Assembly: GCA_037576215.1 (NCBI GenBank)
Contig: JBANDB010000003.1
Span: forward strand, 7,192,001 to 7,256,000
From: Armillaria gallica
Taxonomy: Eukaryota; Basidiomycota; Agaricomycetes; Agaricales; Physalacriaceae
Direction of reading: 5' to 3'
DNA length: 64,000 nucleotides
Position numbers and translations under genes: made by a program. Shown piece by piece: positions 11,741-23,020 of this stretch. Numbering within the stretch: the first letter of the stretch is position 1; each line of letters begins with the position of its first letter. Under the pieces are notes generated by a model. It was not told where the DNA came from and did not search any database. It saw only the letters and a program-made list of their open reading frames with translations.

Positions 11741-13569
11741 CCATCAGCACAGGACAACCATGACATGGTTACGTCTTAAATCGTGAACGGTGACATGCTT
11801 GAAAAGCATTCACGCGTGTAAATTTGCGAATTGTACAAATGAGTACAGGCAATAATGCCCAGACACGAAGGCAATGATGAAAGCAACAGAGCGCAGTGTT
11901 TATAATGCCAGTAATGATATTACCAGAGTAAAGCTGGGTGGAGCACATGGCTTAACCTGAGAATGGTACTAGAAAGGCCGTACTAGGTATGAAGTCCCAG
12001 TGCTTGACACTGAGTGCTCTGACAAGGCAAAGCATACGCGTGCTAAGAATAGTGCAGGACACACTTGCAGGGTAATTAAGACTTCGCGTAGCAGTGATCT
12101 ATGACGCGCAAGGCATGGCAGGCCCGGAGCTTAGAGTTCTAGACCTTGAGATGTCAGAACTCAAGTAAATCCGAAGTTCCGGACTTCAGCCAAAATGCGC
12201 GAGGCCTAGACAAGAAGCACATTGCCCTCACTACAATGGAATTCCCTGTGAGAATACTAGGAAGCGAAATAAGAGTTGTGGGGTAGGCTATAACTCCAGG
12301 GATATGGCAACTGATGTCAACCCACATGTCATAGCCTTGGTAACCGATGCCGCGACACTCAGAGACAGGACCTGGCCCCAGGCCAGACTCCTGAGTCAGC
12401 ACCAAGCTATGGCGTGATAATTGCAACATGCGCGGGACGCAGGCGAAAGTACCCCGCAGCTTAAATAATACTATATTTGGTGGTACAAATTTGTAGGACG
12501 TAAAATAGATAAATAGCGCAGTGTACTTGTAGTGTACAAGTTTCAGACCCCCGTTGTAGTCGCGCGCAAGCCTCCAGCTTGACGCCCTAGCAGCAGGATT
12601 AGTTTGTAACTTCGAGCGAGAGAATAAACCTAGAATTGATATCATACCGAGTGAATTGAGTTGCATGCGAGGCGTAGAAAGCTTAGCGGGGGACTTGCTT
12701 AGCAGGGGACTTGCCTAGCAGGGACTCGTGTATGGTTTGAGTGATTGGTTGACTGCGCTCTACCCTGAGAATAAGAGATATTGTGTCATTGCGGACACGC
12801 TCTTGAGTTTTGAGGGTTTCTTGTGATGCGTGGTGTTACAGGCGGCAGAGGTTCAAACCCTTTGGTCTGATTAGTGTTTGTACAGAGGCCTTCTTCTAAC
12901 GCGCGGCGCTACAGGCGGCACAGGTTCAAACCCTGTGGTCTGATTAGTGCGCGCTTGAGGGTTTTCATTTCCGCAAGCGGCAGAGGTTCAAACCCTTTGG
13001 CTTGTCGGACGGGGTTTAGTTGGTTATTGTGTCTCTGGATTGGCATAGGTTCAAACCCTGTGGGTCTACGATTGGTTTTGGAAGCTTGAGTGCGTAGGTT
13101 CAAATCCTGTGGCTTGAGTGGACGTTTTGTGAAGGGTTTCTGCTTAGAGCGCAAGCTTTGAGTCGTGTTTAGAGTGTGTTTAGGTTGTTGTGGTTACCTG
13201 TGTGTGACACGCGCGACTTATTGAGGGTTTTGTGGGTGTGTGGCGACGTATCGTGTATTGTAGTACACCTTGCCTTGAGGCCCGGCGGCATTGGTCACCC
13301 CTCTTGTTATAAAAGCCTTTGGACTTAGAGAGATCTAGATATGTGACGTGCGCTATTGCTATATGCGTGTATTGTATATTCTGAGAGTTTAGTTGTTTTG
13401 CTTCAATCTGCTTCTATCGCATAATATCCCCCCAAGAACTTGAGGGTTTGTGTGTGTAGTGTTGGGTGTGGGTGTGATCAGTGTCTTCGACACTGTTGCA
13501 TTTCTAGCCTGCGTGCACAGAGTCTCTTCAATGGGAATTTGGTCATTCGGGCACTTCCACGATGAAAAA
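11741..13569. mobile_element. 1.8 kb insertion carrying a cluster of pol III B-box-like words
   Basis: Rep-A is interrupted after GGATG at 11736-11740 and resumes with GGATG at 13570-13574, which looks like a 5-bp target duplication. The inserted sequence has no matching ends and no recognisable protein. It carries TATAAAAG near 13308 and five GGTTCAAACC-type words at 12850-13107. The 170-aa minus frame at 12154-12666 has no family signature and is not called. The class of this element is unknown. Confidence 0.5.
12850..13107 (+). promoter_or_regulatory. cluster of five B-box-like motifs
   Basis: GGTTCAAACCC or a one-base variant occurs at 12850-12860, 12923-12933, 12985-12995, 13048-13058 and 13097-13107. 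Most copies share the context GGCAGAGGTTCAAACCCT-TGG. The word is close to the TFIIIC B-box consensus GGTTCRANYCC. No A-box at the right distance is evident, so a TFIIIC-binding array is only a possibility; it may equally be a minisatellite derived from a tRNA T-arm. Confidence 0.5.
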
Positions 13570-13641
13570 TATGTAATTGGATGTTATCAAGGAAAACAAG
13601 GTGACTAGAAAGCTGGATCAGATTCTAGGATGAAGAACCGC
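13570..13641 (+). repeat. Rep-A copy I, segment between insertions
   Basis: GGATGTTATCAAGGAAAAC, GGTGACTAGAAAGC and AGATTCTAGGATGAAGAAC match 30030-30095 and 57078-57135 in order. The segment ends at ACCGC (13637-13641), the left duplication of the next insertion. Confidence 0.75.
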
Positions 13642-15357
13642 TGATGAGGCTGGTGATGGGCACCCGTGAAACTGAGCACGGCCTAGCATGAACACACACC
13701 AAACCTAACTCAACCCCACTAAACACACATACACACAATCTCCTTAAGTGCGGAGGGGAGCAAGGATTTTAATTCCACTTGTGCAACGACAGTATCCCGA
13801 TTTTTCTCAGTGAGCTCGCTAGAATGATATGCACAACCATGTAGTATTTTCAAACTAGTCTCAAACTCTTTAGCTCTTCGGAGCTTTTTACAAGAGAGCA
13901 CGGTGAACCACGCAACCCTCGAGGCAAAATATATTTCAATAGCCGGAACACACGGATACGCAGATCCACAAGTTTGACCAAGTTCAGTCAGTGAGCTCGC
14001 TAAGTATGACCCGCCACTAGATCTAATCTGCATGCGACGCCGCCTTTCTCTTAGTGGCTAAACCTGACTTCCAAACTTGTCACGATGGAGGCCCTCGGCA
14101 CTCCCACTCAAGTCTTGATTACTCTCAGAACCGTCCCTGCAAGTCCTCACACACAGTGCGCTCGCCCTAACAACGGTGCCACGAGGTCCAACTGCACACA
14201 CCTGTCACACTTCGTGCAACTGCTAGAACAGCCCAAGCTGGCTGATTCCCTTGCAACTACTTTCTAGACCTACACAGAGGCCGACACAACACAAGTTCTC
14301 TTTTTATACTGAACCAGAAAAAGGAACAAAGCTTTTCTCTCAGATTTATCTCAGCAAACTCTCAAGATGGGCACAGCATCACTGCCCCTGAATCTCTTTC
14401 TTATCTCAAGTAAACCGAAGTTTTTATCCAAAATGTTTCTCTTGTTCTATTTCTCTGTGAGCTCACTGAACTTGTGTTCTAGACGAGGCTCGAAGCTACT
14501 AACTCTTACATGTCACAACAAGTCCAGATCCAAACTGAAACTTTATTACTGTATGTGGGGGGTAGGTATCTTGCTTTACTACATGAAATTCTACCTACTT
14601 ATACTACGGGAAATTGATTATTACAGATGGTCTTTTAGTAATTTACTTCCTTTGTCGGCTGATAATTCTTCGTCCAAACTGGCGCAACACTCTTGGCAGA
14701 GTGCCGCTTGGGCCTCCTTTTAGTATCCTCAAAGGGCTAAGTGATGTCAATGTCATTCGCCCTAGCAGCAGAGTAGCTCACTGACTTGTACTCAATGGCT
14801 GCTTAATCCTCGATCACTGATCACACCTCATATTTGGCTTTTGGTTCTGCTCCAAAGGTGACAGTGTCATATTCTAGACTCAGTAACCAAGGAATGCTTC
14901 GGATTTTGAGTCCACTCGCTATTCCCATCAGCCGAAGTCTGTTTCTAGGGCATGCCCGGAGTTCTTTTGATTACCCCATGCGTGATATCTTTTCTCTGGA
15001 TCTCCAGGGACTACACGTCATAGATTATCGACATGTAGTTATCTAAATTAGTCCCAGCCTGTGTACAAGCACATCCCACTGAAAGTTGAATTCTCTACTG
15101 CTGACAGATGTTTTGTGTGAGTGAGCTCGCTCTTCGGCCCTTTTGTCATGCATGCCTGTAAGGTACAGTGCAACAATGAAGTCCTTATGTTTTAATTCCG
15201 TTGCTTCTGTTTCTATCATAGAGCTCTCAACCTTGGTGACCTTGCTTCCTCACATGCTGTTTGCACTGTTAGTCTGCTTTCTGTGCTTCTGCTTTGCTAA
15301 CATGTAAGGTATGTGAATTTTGCAAAATTACATCCTTAGACACGCTGCGGGTGTGAC
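13642..15357 (+). mobile_element. LTR-like non-coding element (duplication ACCGC/ACTGC)
   Basis: A 1.7 kb unit starting TGATGAGGCTGGTGATGGGC, similar to the TGATGTGCTCGGTAATGGGC start of 2097-3755, and ending near GGGTGTGAC(A). Flanks are ACCGC (13637) and ACTGC (15358-15362), differing by one CpG to TpG change. Rep-A continues on both sides. An imperfect palindrome AGTGAGCTCGCT occurs at about 13811, 13988 and 15121, with a variant at 14457. TTTTTATAC near 14301 could be a TATA element. The 118-aa frame at 14367 shows no family signature. Confidence 0.6.
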
Positions 15358-15956
15358 ACTGCATGATAACATATGCAGCTTCTGACAGTGTTTGTTGAAT
15401 GAATTGTTACTAACATTTTGCTATCAACCAGCTCTGGAACAATCTGCCGCAATATGATAGACATCATGTAGACCCCCATGTCTTCCTGTAGTGCAAGGAT
15501 GTAACATGGTCATTGTAGATCACTCATCGTCGCCCTTGTCGTCGAAGCCACTGAAAGATAGATATGAAAACAACCAGTAGGCCCACAAACTTGCTGACTG
15601 ATGAGCACCATGTGGGTAGAGCGACGAGAAAGGATCACACCTGCACCACTATAATGGCCGTCACTCAGAAAATCTTTCCATAATTGATCCTTAGCAGTCC
15701 CTATTTACAAACTGAAATAAACACAAGCGTAAGTAGATGAAAGAAGACCAAAAATGTACATGCAGTACTGTTTTACGATATCCCTTCCAATAGATCTTAA
15801 GATGGGTCAAGCAAATCAGAGATCAGAAAGAGCTGAAGATTGGGAACTTAGATACGTATACAGTACAGTGGCCAGAGTATCGTTGGGCTTGTCAACGTCA
15901 TTGCATTATTGAAAGTTGAATTTCGGTGGAGCCCAAAATGGAAGACCAACCTTTGA
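15358..15956 (+). repeat. Rep-A copy I, segment before the LINE
   Basis: This matches 30100-30690 and 57140-57730 in order: GCTTCTGACAG, ATCAACCAGC, AGGCCCACAA-CTTGCTGAC, AAAATCTTTCC, then GTATCGTTGGGC. CpG sites present in the other copies are mostly TG or CA here, for example TTGCTATCAACC against TTCGTTATCGACC. It ends in AAGACCAACCTTTGA (15942-15956), the left LINE target duplication. Confidence 0.8.
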
Positions 15957-18900
15957 CATAATATATTCAATCAAACAATGCTATCAAAATTAGCAATTCA
16001 ATATGCAGAAGCATCAGAACAGAATGGTGTAATCATTTCTCTAGATCAAGAAAAAGCATATGATAAAATAGCACATGACTACCTATGGGAAACAATGGCA
16101 GCATGCAACATTCACAATCACTTTATCAATACTATCAAATCTTTATATAATCAAGCAAAAACTGTTGTAATTATCAATGGAGAGTTAAGTCAGCCATATA
16201 CTGTAACTAGAGGTGTACGACAGGGGGACCCTTTATCATGTCTTTTGTTTAACATTGCAATTGAACCACTAGCATGCATGCTGCGCAACTCTAATATTCA
16301 AGGTCTACACATACCAGGATCTGTAAACAACCTTATAACAAAACTCTTTGCAGATGACACTACTGTTTACTTATCTGAAAATGACTCCTTTAATAGATTA
16401 CAAAAAATTCTTACAGAATGATGCCTGGCTTCAAGAGCCAAATTTAACATTGAAAAGACAAAATGCATACCAATAGGCACAAAAGAATATAGAGAAACCT
16501 TCTATAAATCAAGACAATTAAATAAAAATGACAACAAAATCCCACATAATATCCACATAGTCCAAGAAGGTGAAGCAATATGCTCCCTAGGCTGTTGGAT
16601 CGGAAACAAAGTAGACAATGCAACACCTTGGACACCAATAATAGAAAATATTGACAAATCCCTAACACAATGGAACAAAAGTCACCCAACACTAGAAGAT
16701 CGCAGTTATATTATACAACTAGTTGTAGGAAATGGAACACAATACCTGACTAAAGTCCAAGGTATGCCAAATCATATTGAAGCCATTCTAACCAAGAAAA
16801 TCTACAACTTTATGTGGAACGATGCTAAATCATCACCAGTAAGTTTAGAAACTCTTTACACACCAAAGCATCAAGGTGGAAAGAACCTACTAGACCTCCA
16901 ATCAAGGAATAAAGCAATCATGCTAACTACACTTAAATCACTGTTATGCAATAACTCTAACCATGCAACATGGCAAAACACTGCACATGCACTGTTTGCA
17001 ATGAATGTATCTTATAAATATACAAAAATAGATAACAATGCAAAAATGAACATGTTTCTCCAATCCTGGGATGTTACAACAAGACAAAACACTAGTCTAC
17101 CACAAGATCTTATACAAATGGTAAAACAAGCCAAAGAATACAATCTTAAAATTGATGCACAGACTCTCACAAATAAAGGAAAATGCAAAATGCCACTATG
17201 GTATCAAAATGCATTATCAGCAAAAACCAATAGAATAACAAACTCCAAACACGGCAGATGTCTACGTAATAATCATAAAATATACACCATAGGAAATGCG
17301 ATAAATATAACAACCAACCAGCCAGCCAATCATAAAATATCAGGCAAAAAATGCAAATGCAAGAAATGCAAAGAAGAAAGACAAAAAGGCTGCACTAACC
17401 CTGCAAAATGCCTATCAACAGTAAAAAAAACTCTTAAATGAGCTACCAATACACTGGAAACAACAAAATAACAATGAGTATGAAACAGAGGAAACCTCAA
17501 ATAAAGAACCACAAGAAGACAACAATGACTTCACAAAAACCTTTGAATACCAACTACCAACATCAAATGACATCTACAATGCACTAAGAATATTTACAAC
17601 TGCAGAAGATAATCTAAAAGACACACCCAAACCAAGAAACACAGGAAACAATATTATAACAGTATACACAAATGGAACATGTAAACTGAATGGAGATGTA
17701 AATGCTCAAGCAGGAAGTGGAATATGGATCAACAAAGATAGTACCATTAATAAAGCTTGCAGAGTCCCAGGTTTAAACCAAAACACTGAAACTGGTGAAT
17801 TATATGCTACAGAATACACAGCCTGTAAAATTCCCAAAGATGTACAACTGAAAATTGAATCAAAATCCAAATATATGATAAATGCGATAACCAGCTCACT
17901 TCCCTACTATGAAGATAAAGGATGGATTGGAATACAAAATGCTCATGAAATAAAAATAACAGTTGCATGGCTACAACAAAGAGGATCAAACACCCTCTTT
18001 AAATGGGTAGATGACCACACCTATAATGCAAGAAATAAAAAAGCAAACCAACAAGCAATAAAAGGCCAAAAAGAAACAAACAGCCCAAAAATAAATCTAT
18101 GAACCCCAATACAACTTACACTGCATGATGGCTTCAATAAATGAGGCTTAAATATTGAGTTCAAAAGATATTTATTTTTATCATATTTGAGACTAAAATA
18201 GGAAAAAGAATTTGCTCATATCTTTTCTATATTTCTGAAAATTGCCTCAAAACTGCATAAAATCACAAATGTTGAAAAGATATTTTACTTATTTCTTCAA
18301 TATATTAGGCAGAAAAATGACTGGAAATAAATATTGTTCAGATTCAATATATAAGGCTCAATTATTGAGGCCAGCATGCAGTGTTAATCTCCAAGGAGTA
18401 AAACTCTCCAGCTTAACACAAGCGACTGCATATAAAGCAATTAGACAAAAAACCATAATAAAAGAACATAAATCAACCATGATCAACCTGGATATAACCC
18501 GATATGCAGCAAACAATCTAAGTGGCCATACACCAACAGACTCACAAATATTGCTATCAATAAGAAGCAAAGATATAACAAGAACAATAAGAAACTTTCT
18601 ATGGATGATGCTACATAATGCATACAAATGTGGGAAGTACTGGGACAATATACCAAACTATGCACATCAAGCAATGTATTTAAAGTGTGGTGCAGAGGAA
18701 TCACTAGAGCATATACTGATAGACTGCAGACAGATACCCACACAAAATACTATATGGAAACTCTGTGAACAACCATGGGAAAACACTGGAAATCAATGGC
18801 CAAAGATTACATATGGAAAAATCCTTGCATGTGGCCTTGCACAATTCCGCAATAAAAATAACCAACTATTGCATGGCAAAAATAGGCTGTACTGCATCCT

Positions 18901-19225
18901 AATATCAGAATCAGCCTTTTTAATATGGAAACTGCACTGCGAACGATGGATTGCCAAGCAAGATGATGAGACAAAATGGCACTCAAAAATAGAAATTCAT
19001 AATAGATGGGTCTCCTGCATTAACCAAAGATTAACACTTGATTGCCAACTTGCAAGAACTTATACAAATAAAAAGAAGAATATAAACCCTAAGCTAGTAC
19101 TCCACACATGGAGTGGCTGTTTACAGGAAGAAGAGAAGCTGCCAGATGACTGGATCAGGCAGCCTGGGGTTTTAGTGGGTATACCATATCTAAAAAATAA
19201 TGGGAGTCCCACACAAAGTGCGTAA
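15957..19225 (+). pseudogene. LINE polyprotein remnant: reverse transcriptase and RNase H-like region
   Basis: The frame opens at the truncation and carries reverse-transcriptase motifs: LDQEKAYDKI, then GVRQGDPLSCLLF, then FADDT with the catalytic aspartates (about 16347-16361). A TGA at about 16420 replaces what is probably Trp, and the same frame then runs on to 17441. A one-base slip in the A-run near 17430 shifts the frame. An RNase H-like domain follows (about 17655-18102), with YTNGTC in place of the usual YTDGSC, TGELYATEYTA, and NKKANQQA where an Asp is expected. The final 327-aa segment (18242-19225) has C-GAEESLEHILIDC, a zinc-knuckle-like end usual in these elements. Intact activity is ruled out by the truncation, the stop and the frameshift. 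Confidence 0.92.
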
Positions 19226-19343
19226 AGCATTTCCCCAGGGTGGCTCAAACACAAGAGGTGAAACTCCTCAAAATTAGCTTGATTCTCAAACTAACATTGT
19301 TAGCTGTGAGTTTCATACAGGCTCCACCAAAAAAAAAAAAAAA
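15957..19343 (+). mobile_element. 5'-truncated non-LTR retrotransposon (LINE) with poly(A) tail
   Basis: The element is bounded by perfect 15-bp target duplications, AAGACCAACCTTTGA at 15942-15956 and 19344-19358, and ends in about 15 A residues. The target is Rep-A, whose uninterrupted form reads through this point near 30690 and 57725. The left end falls inside the reverse-transcriptase domain, so the promoter, the first ORF and any endonuclease are missing, as is typical of incomplete target-primed reverse transcription. The whole element is strikingly A-rich on the coding strand compared with its surroundings. Confidence 0.95.
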
Positions 19344-19880
19344 AAGACCAACCTTTGATTCCCATGCCACAGGCATGTTTCTCACCTCCATTCCCTGTGC
19401 TTTGTCGGTTCAACTCAAATTCCACCTTCACCAACTGCAGTGACATCGTACTTCCATCAAATCCTCCAGTTCCCAATTCAGATATCAGGCGAGCATCTCT
19501 TGGGTGGTTTCCTTCAACAGTAGCTGATAAACTTGATGGTAGAATTATGAAGTTGGTGGGGCCAGCAGAAAATCGAGATGGGCCTGCACGAATATGTCCT
19601 TGGGCAGAAACTCAACTGGATGTCTAGCAAAATCTCCTGAGTAATCTTGGATGAGAGGTGTACAACGGTGCAAGGTGCGTGAAATTCTAACGACTATAGC
19701 AAGATTGGAGCTCATTTGTACCGCCGGCAACAAGCTTGTATACCAAAAGTGATTTCCTTTGTCACCTAATTACTTCCCGCTGCAACCGTCATTCTCATCT
19801 AACCACCTTTCCGACAGTGGCCTGCCAAAATGTCTCGCTCTCCTTCGGTCGCCAGCAGCACGGCGGTAAATAGCCAGGAC
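19344..19880 (+). repeat. Rep-A copy I, final segment
   Basis: It continues from the LINE target site with GATTCCCATGCCA and matches 57730-58260 in order: ACTGCAGTGACATCGTAC, GGTAGAATTA, CAGAAAATCG, GGTGCAAGGTGCGTGAAATT and CGCTCTCCTTCGGTCGCC. It fades out near 19880. It reads like the remainder of the same copy that began at 8016. Confidence 0.8.
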
Positions 19881-20540
19881 ATGGCTGGGGTACAAGTGGG
19901 GGAGGCATTGCTTGTAGTGACTGTACGATCTCCAGGCATGTCCTGATCATGCAACATCAATCGTTCACTTGGGGCTTCTAGCTAGCCATCCTATCCTTTG
20001 ACTCAAAACCGTCAACGCCCAATGCCCATGCCCTCTCTCCTCAGAAACACAACCTCGCTACCAAGCTGATCGACACGACGAAAAATGACATCCCCGAGCT
20101 AGTGAGTCGACTCCCTTTTTTCTCATTTCTGCGGACTATGGCATTGCTTGCAGAGAGGGGGTAATGTGGAGTTTGTGTGGCCATGTTCATTCTAATAAGC
20201 ATAATAGGTACAAAATGAATATTATAATCCTATGTGCTGCCTTTACCCATATTACAGATGATGGCGAAAAGTGGTATCCAGGTGGGCCGCCGTCACTATG
20301 GGTCCTTTGCTATGAAGGGGGGGGAAGTCCATCAATGTCCCCATAGCTTCACAACCGTAACCCTAAACGTTTCTGAAGGGACGAATGCTGCTACTGATAC
20401 GGACCCCAGACTGTACTAATAACATTCCTTGGACATCCACCTACCTGAACAGTTGAGCCAAAGACGCGTCAGGACGACGATCCATCATATACAGAGATTA
20501 TTACCTCTATTTTTGTAACAGGCGCAGGCTTGATCGCCGT
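19881..20540. other. no recognisable feature
   Basis: Scattered intron-like signals (GTGAGT-type donors and CAG acceptors near 20100-20160) hint at decayed coding sequence, but no protein family or repeat partner was recognised. Confidence 0.4.
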
Positions 20541-21410
20541 CATTCCCTGCAGCTCCTCTACCCAATGTTCAAGTCACCCCTGAGGAATAAGTTCCCCTCG
20601 ACGAGCTCGCTGCCGCCCTGAAAACAAATGTGGTCCAAAAATAATGTTGTGATGTCACATTACCGGCGATCCCGCCCTTGTTCATCATTACGGAGGTTTG
20701 CATACCGGGATCCCTATTCCTGTATACTAGCCGCCTTCGTCCTATGATCCGCAGCGTGTCGGTGCCATCAACGGCGATACATGCTACACGTGCTAGTGAT
20801 TTACAGTTGCATTCTTCTTCGATTGCGGCAATCCTGATGTGTACTCTGAAACGGCGTTTGTTCTGCAGTGCGATGACGACCGACTGGTAGCGTGCCAAGG
20901 ACATCAATATATGCTACAGTATGTAAGGCGGTGTGTGAGGTGCGTATGTCTACACTTCACTACTACTGAACGCACTGCAGACATGCAATTCAGCATTTTC
21001 CAGCACCTCCGGGCCATTTCGACGTCTGTACGGTACGTATCGTCTCATTTCCTATTAGCCTGTCGGTGCTCACAGTCCCTTTCACAGCGGATGTTCATCC
21101 AGGTTCGCAGTTTGATCACTTCTTCATTCTCTCTCTCGTGCTAAATATTGGCCTGCGTGTCGATGTCAGGACAAAGGTACGCGAGTTAGATACGTTCCTC
21201 GTGGACCTCCAGCTCACACTAGTGGAAGATCCAGCAGAAACGGAGGGGAACCCTCAGTCAGTGGGACTGGTAACGGAGGACCGACTCCCAGTAGCAGAGG
21301 CTCTTCGAAAAATAGCAAGTAAAAGTCGACAACGGGAGACCCCGATCTCTTTACTATCGAATGAGTTGCCTTCTTATCTTATATCCGTCCACCGGAAATA
21401 ATTCACACTT
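20541..21410 (+). pseudogene. decayed unrecognised protein gene
   Basis: One plus-strand frame reads sensibly across stop codons: ALVHHYGGLHTGIPIPVY, stop, SYDPQRVGAINGDTCYTC, two stops, then FDCGNPDVYSETAFVLQC and LVACQGHQYML up to about 20920. Downstream, spliceable pieces with GTACGT and GTTCGC donors (21032, 21102) and CAG acceptors lead into a Ser/Gly-rich tail (GRSSRNGGEPSVSGTGNGG) ending near 21330. Three TAG/TGA codons break the upstream part. The even amino-acid composition and splice-like spacing suggest a former gene; I do not recognise the family. An alternative is chance reading through repeat-derived DNA. Confidence 0.4.
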
Positions 21411-21734
21411 CCTTGCCCTTTACTGTGACATACTTAATATTATTTCACTTAGTCTTTTCTTCCCAGCGAGCAAGAGCTTCGTGCGCTTGTCTCGATTTGT
21501 GCTACTAGACCTACTTATATCATTATAATTCTACAGTTACATAGATACGTTACCTCCTGAGCTAAGTATTTCTTTTAGGAGCATAGAAATGCTCGTGCGA
21601 CGTATGTTCTACAACCTGGGGATCAGTAAGAAACTGTATTTTAAGGATTCTAATTTCTGACCGCCCGGCGCCATTTCATCTGTCACTCGTGTCTCGATTC
21701 AACATTCAAAAACATTCGTCAATCCGGCACAATT

Positions 21735-21797
21735 GTTCCGATTGGGACTCGAACCCAGCATTCACTTCCAACCGATACACCACTAAAGAACCTGAGT
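21735..21797 (-). repeat. tRNA-like sequence
   Basis: The minus strand carries a perfect B-box, GGTTCGAGTCC, inside a good T-stem (CTGGG/CCCAA), an A-box-like TTTAGTGGTGTATCGG, and five of seven acceptor pairs (GTTCTTT against TCGGAAC). At about 57 nt it is too short for a full cloverleaf. I take it as a tRNA-derived relic. Confidence 0.5.
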
Positions 21798-22084
21798 GAA
21801 GATGATCGCTAATCAACTACTGCTAAATCAAGCACTGACCCACATTAGTTGCTACAACTACGCCGTTCAGGCCACGCACTTCAGCAGCAGAGGTTCAATC
21901 GCCAACAGCAGGGCTAGTTTTGAATCTGAGTCTATGCGGATACAAGGTTGGCCCTTTGTCATTCCGCTTTCAAGTTTCTCAGTGAATGTAGCATCGAAAA
22001 CTAGCGGCACGATCAAGGTGAGTGCATAATCTACCCTTGTAACGATAATTGACGAATGCGGTAGAATCACGGAGTCGATTGACG

Positions 22085-23020
22085 CTGGCTATAGGTTGCA
22101 GGGATATCGATACTGGCTGGGGACATCGAACGATAGTGAGTATGTGCTGCCACCCTAGAGCTGAAAGTCAACTGGATATCTAGCAGGGAAGCTTGCGTGT
22201 ATGAGAGTACTAGTCGGATGGTCGTGATGACGAAGGCGATGGAAGGTGCGTCATTTTATACGACTGCAACAAAACTAGCGCTCATGCATACTGCCAGACT
22301 CGCACCGAAAAAGCTATTTCCCGGACGCCTCATCACTCAATTCCTTCAAGGTTCACTCGGCACATGCCGTTCTCATCCAACCGCGTTTCCAGCAATGGAT
22401 ATCCCCAAGGTGTCGCTTTTCTTTGGTCACCGGGAGTGCAACGACGAACAGGTAGGACACGAGCTGGAATATCTGTATCCTACTTCACCCATCGGCCACC
22501 CTTCCTCTGATATCTCCCTGATTTTGGATTCGTGAGAGATGAAGCTGAAGGTTATTGTCAAGCTGGTTTTCGAAAAGCGACGAGGTGAAGTTCCTTACTA
22601 TTCCATCATTCATCAGCGACCTAACGAGCTTCGGTAGACGCTCCAGTTCCCCACAGATAAGGGCAGATCATAGTTCGGATACGAAGGGAACAAGCCATGC
22701 ACCTGGGACTAGGGAACGCTTATTCGAACTCAAAGTGAGCAGCGAACTCTATCGTTGCCTCGTTCTGAAAAGTACTAACCACAGGACCAAAGGATATCGC
22801 GCCGCCCTCAATAGGGAGGATCAAAGACGGACTGAAGCCTGGCAATCTGCAAGACGGTTTAGCACCTCTTCCCAACTGCGATGTTATTCATCACTGAATA
22901 TCGCGCTGATTTTCCATCCAAAGAGCTCACCGCCAGCAAATACTCCTGTCCATCCCAGTAGTCTCGCCGCTGTGCTTTTACCGCGACTTGGTCGGAGCTT
23001 GCGAGATGCAGTGTGGTAGA
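22085..23020 (+). repeat. Rep-A copy, 3' part only
   Basis: Matches 57990-58690 and 32140-32830: CAACTGGATATCTAGCA, TTCTCATCCAACCG, TTTGGTCACCGGGAG, ACGAGGTGAAGTTCCTTACT, CGAGCTTCGGTAGAC and AATAGGGAGGATCAAAGACG in order. CpG sites are better kept here than in copies I and II. It retains open frames on the plus strand (22197-22535 and 22555-23019) that are not continuous in the other copies. Confidence 0.75.

Noticed and set aside
12154..12666. 170-aa open frame on the minus strand
   Set aside because: No domain, odd composition, lies in a non-coding inserted element next to the B-box array; likely chance.
12909..13154. 81-aa minus frame containing GFEP-type repeats
   Set aside because: This peptide pattern is the usual spurious translation of tRNA T-arm sequence, here from the B-box cluster.
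18242..19225. 327-aa frame as a host gene
   Set aside because: It is the 3' part of the LINE: colinear with the reverse transcriptase upstream and followed by the poly(A) tail and target duplication.
22197..23019. Two plus-strand frames of 112 and 154 aa as genes
   Set aside because: They lie wholly within a Rep-A copy and are not kept open in the other copies.
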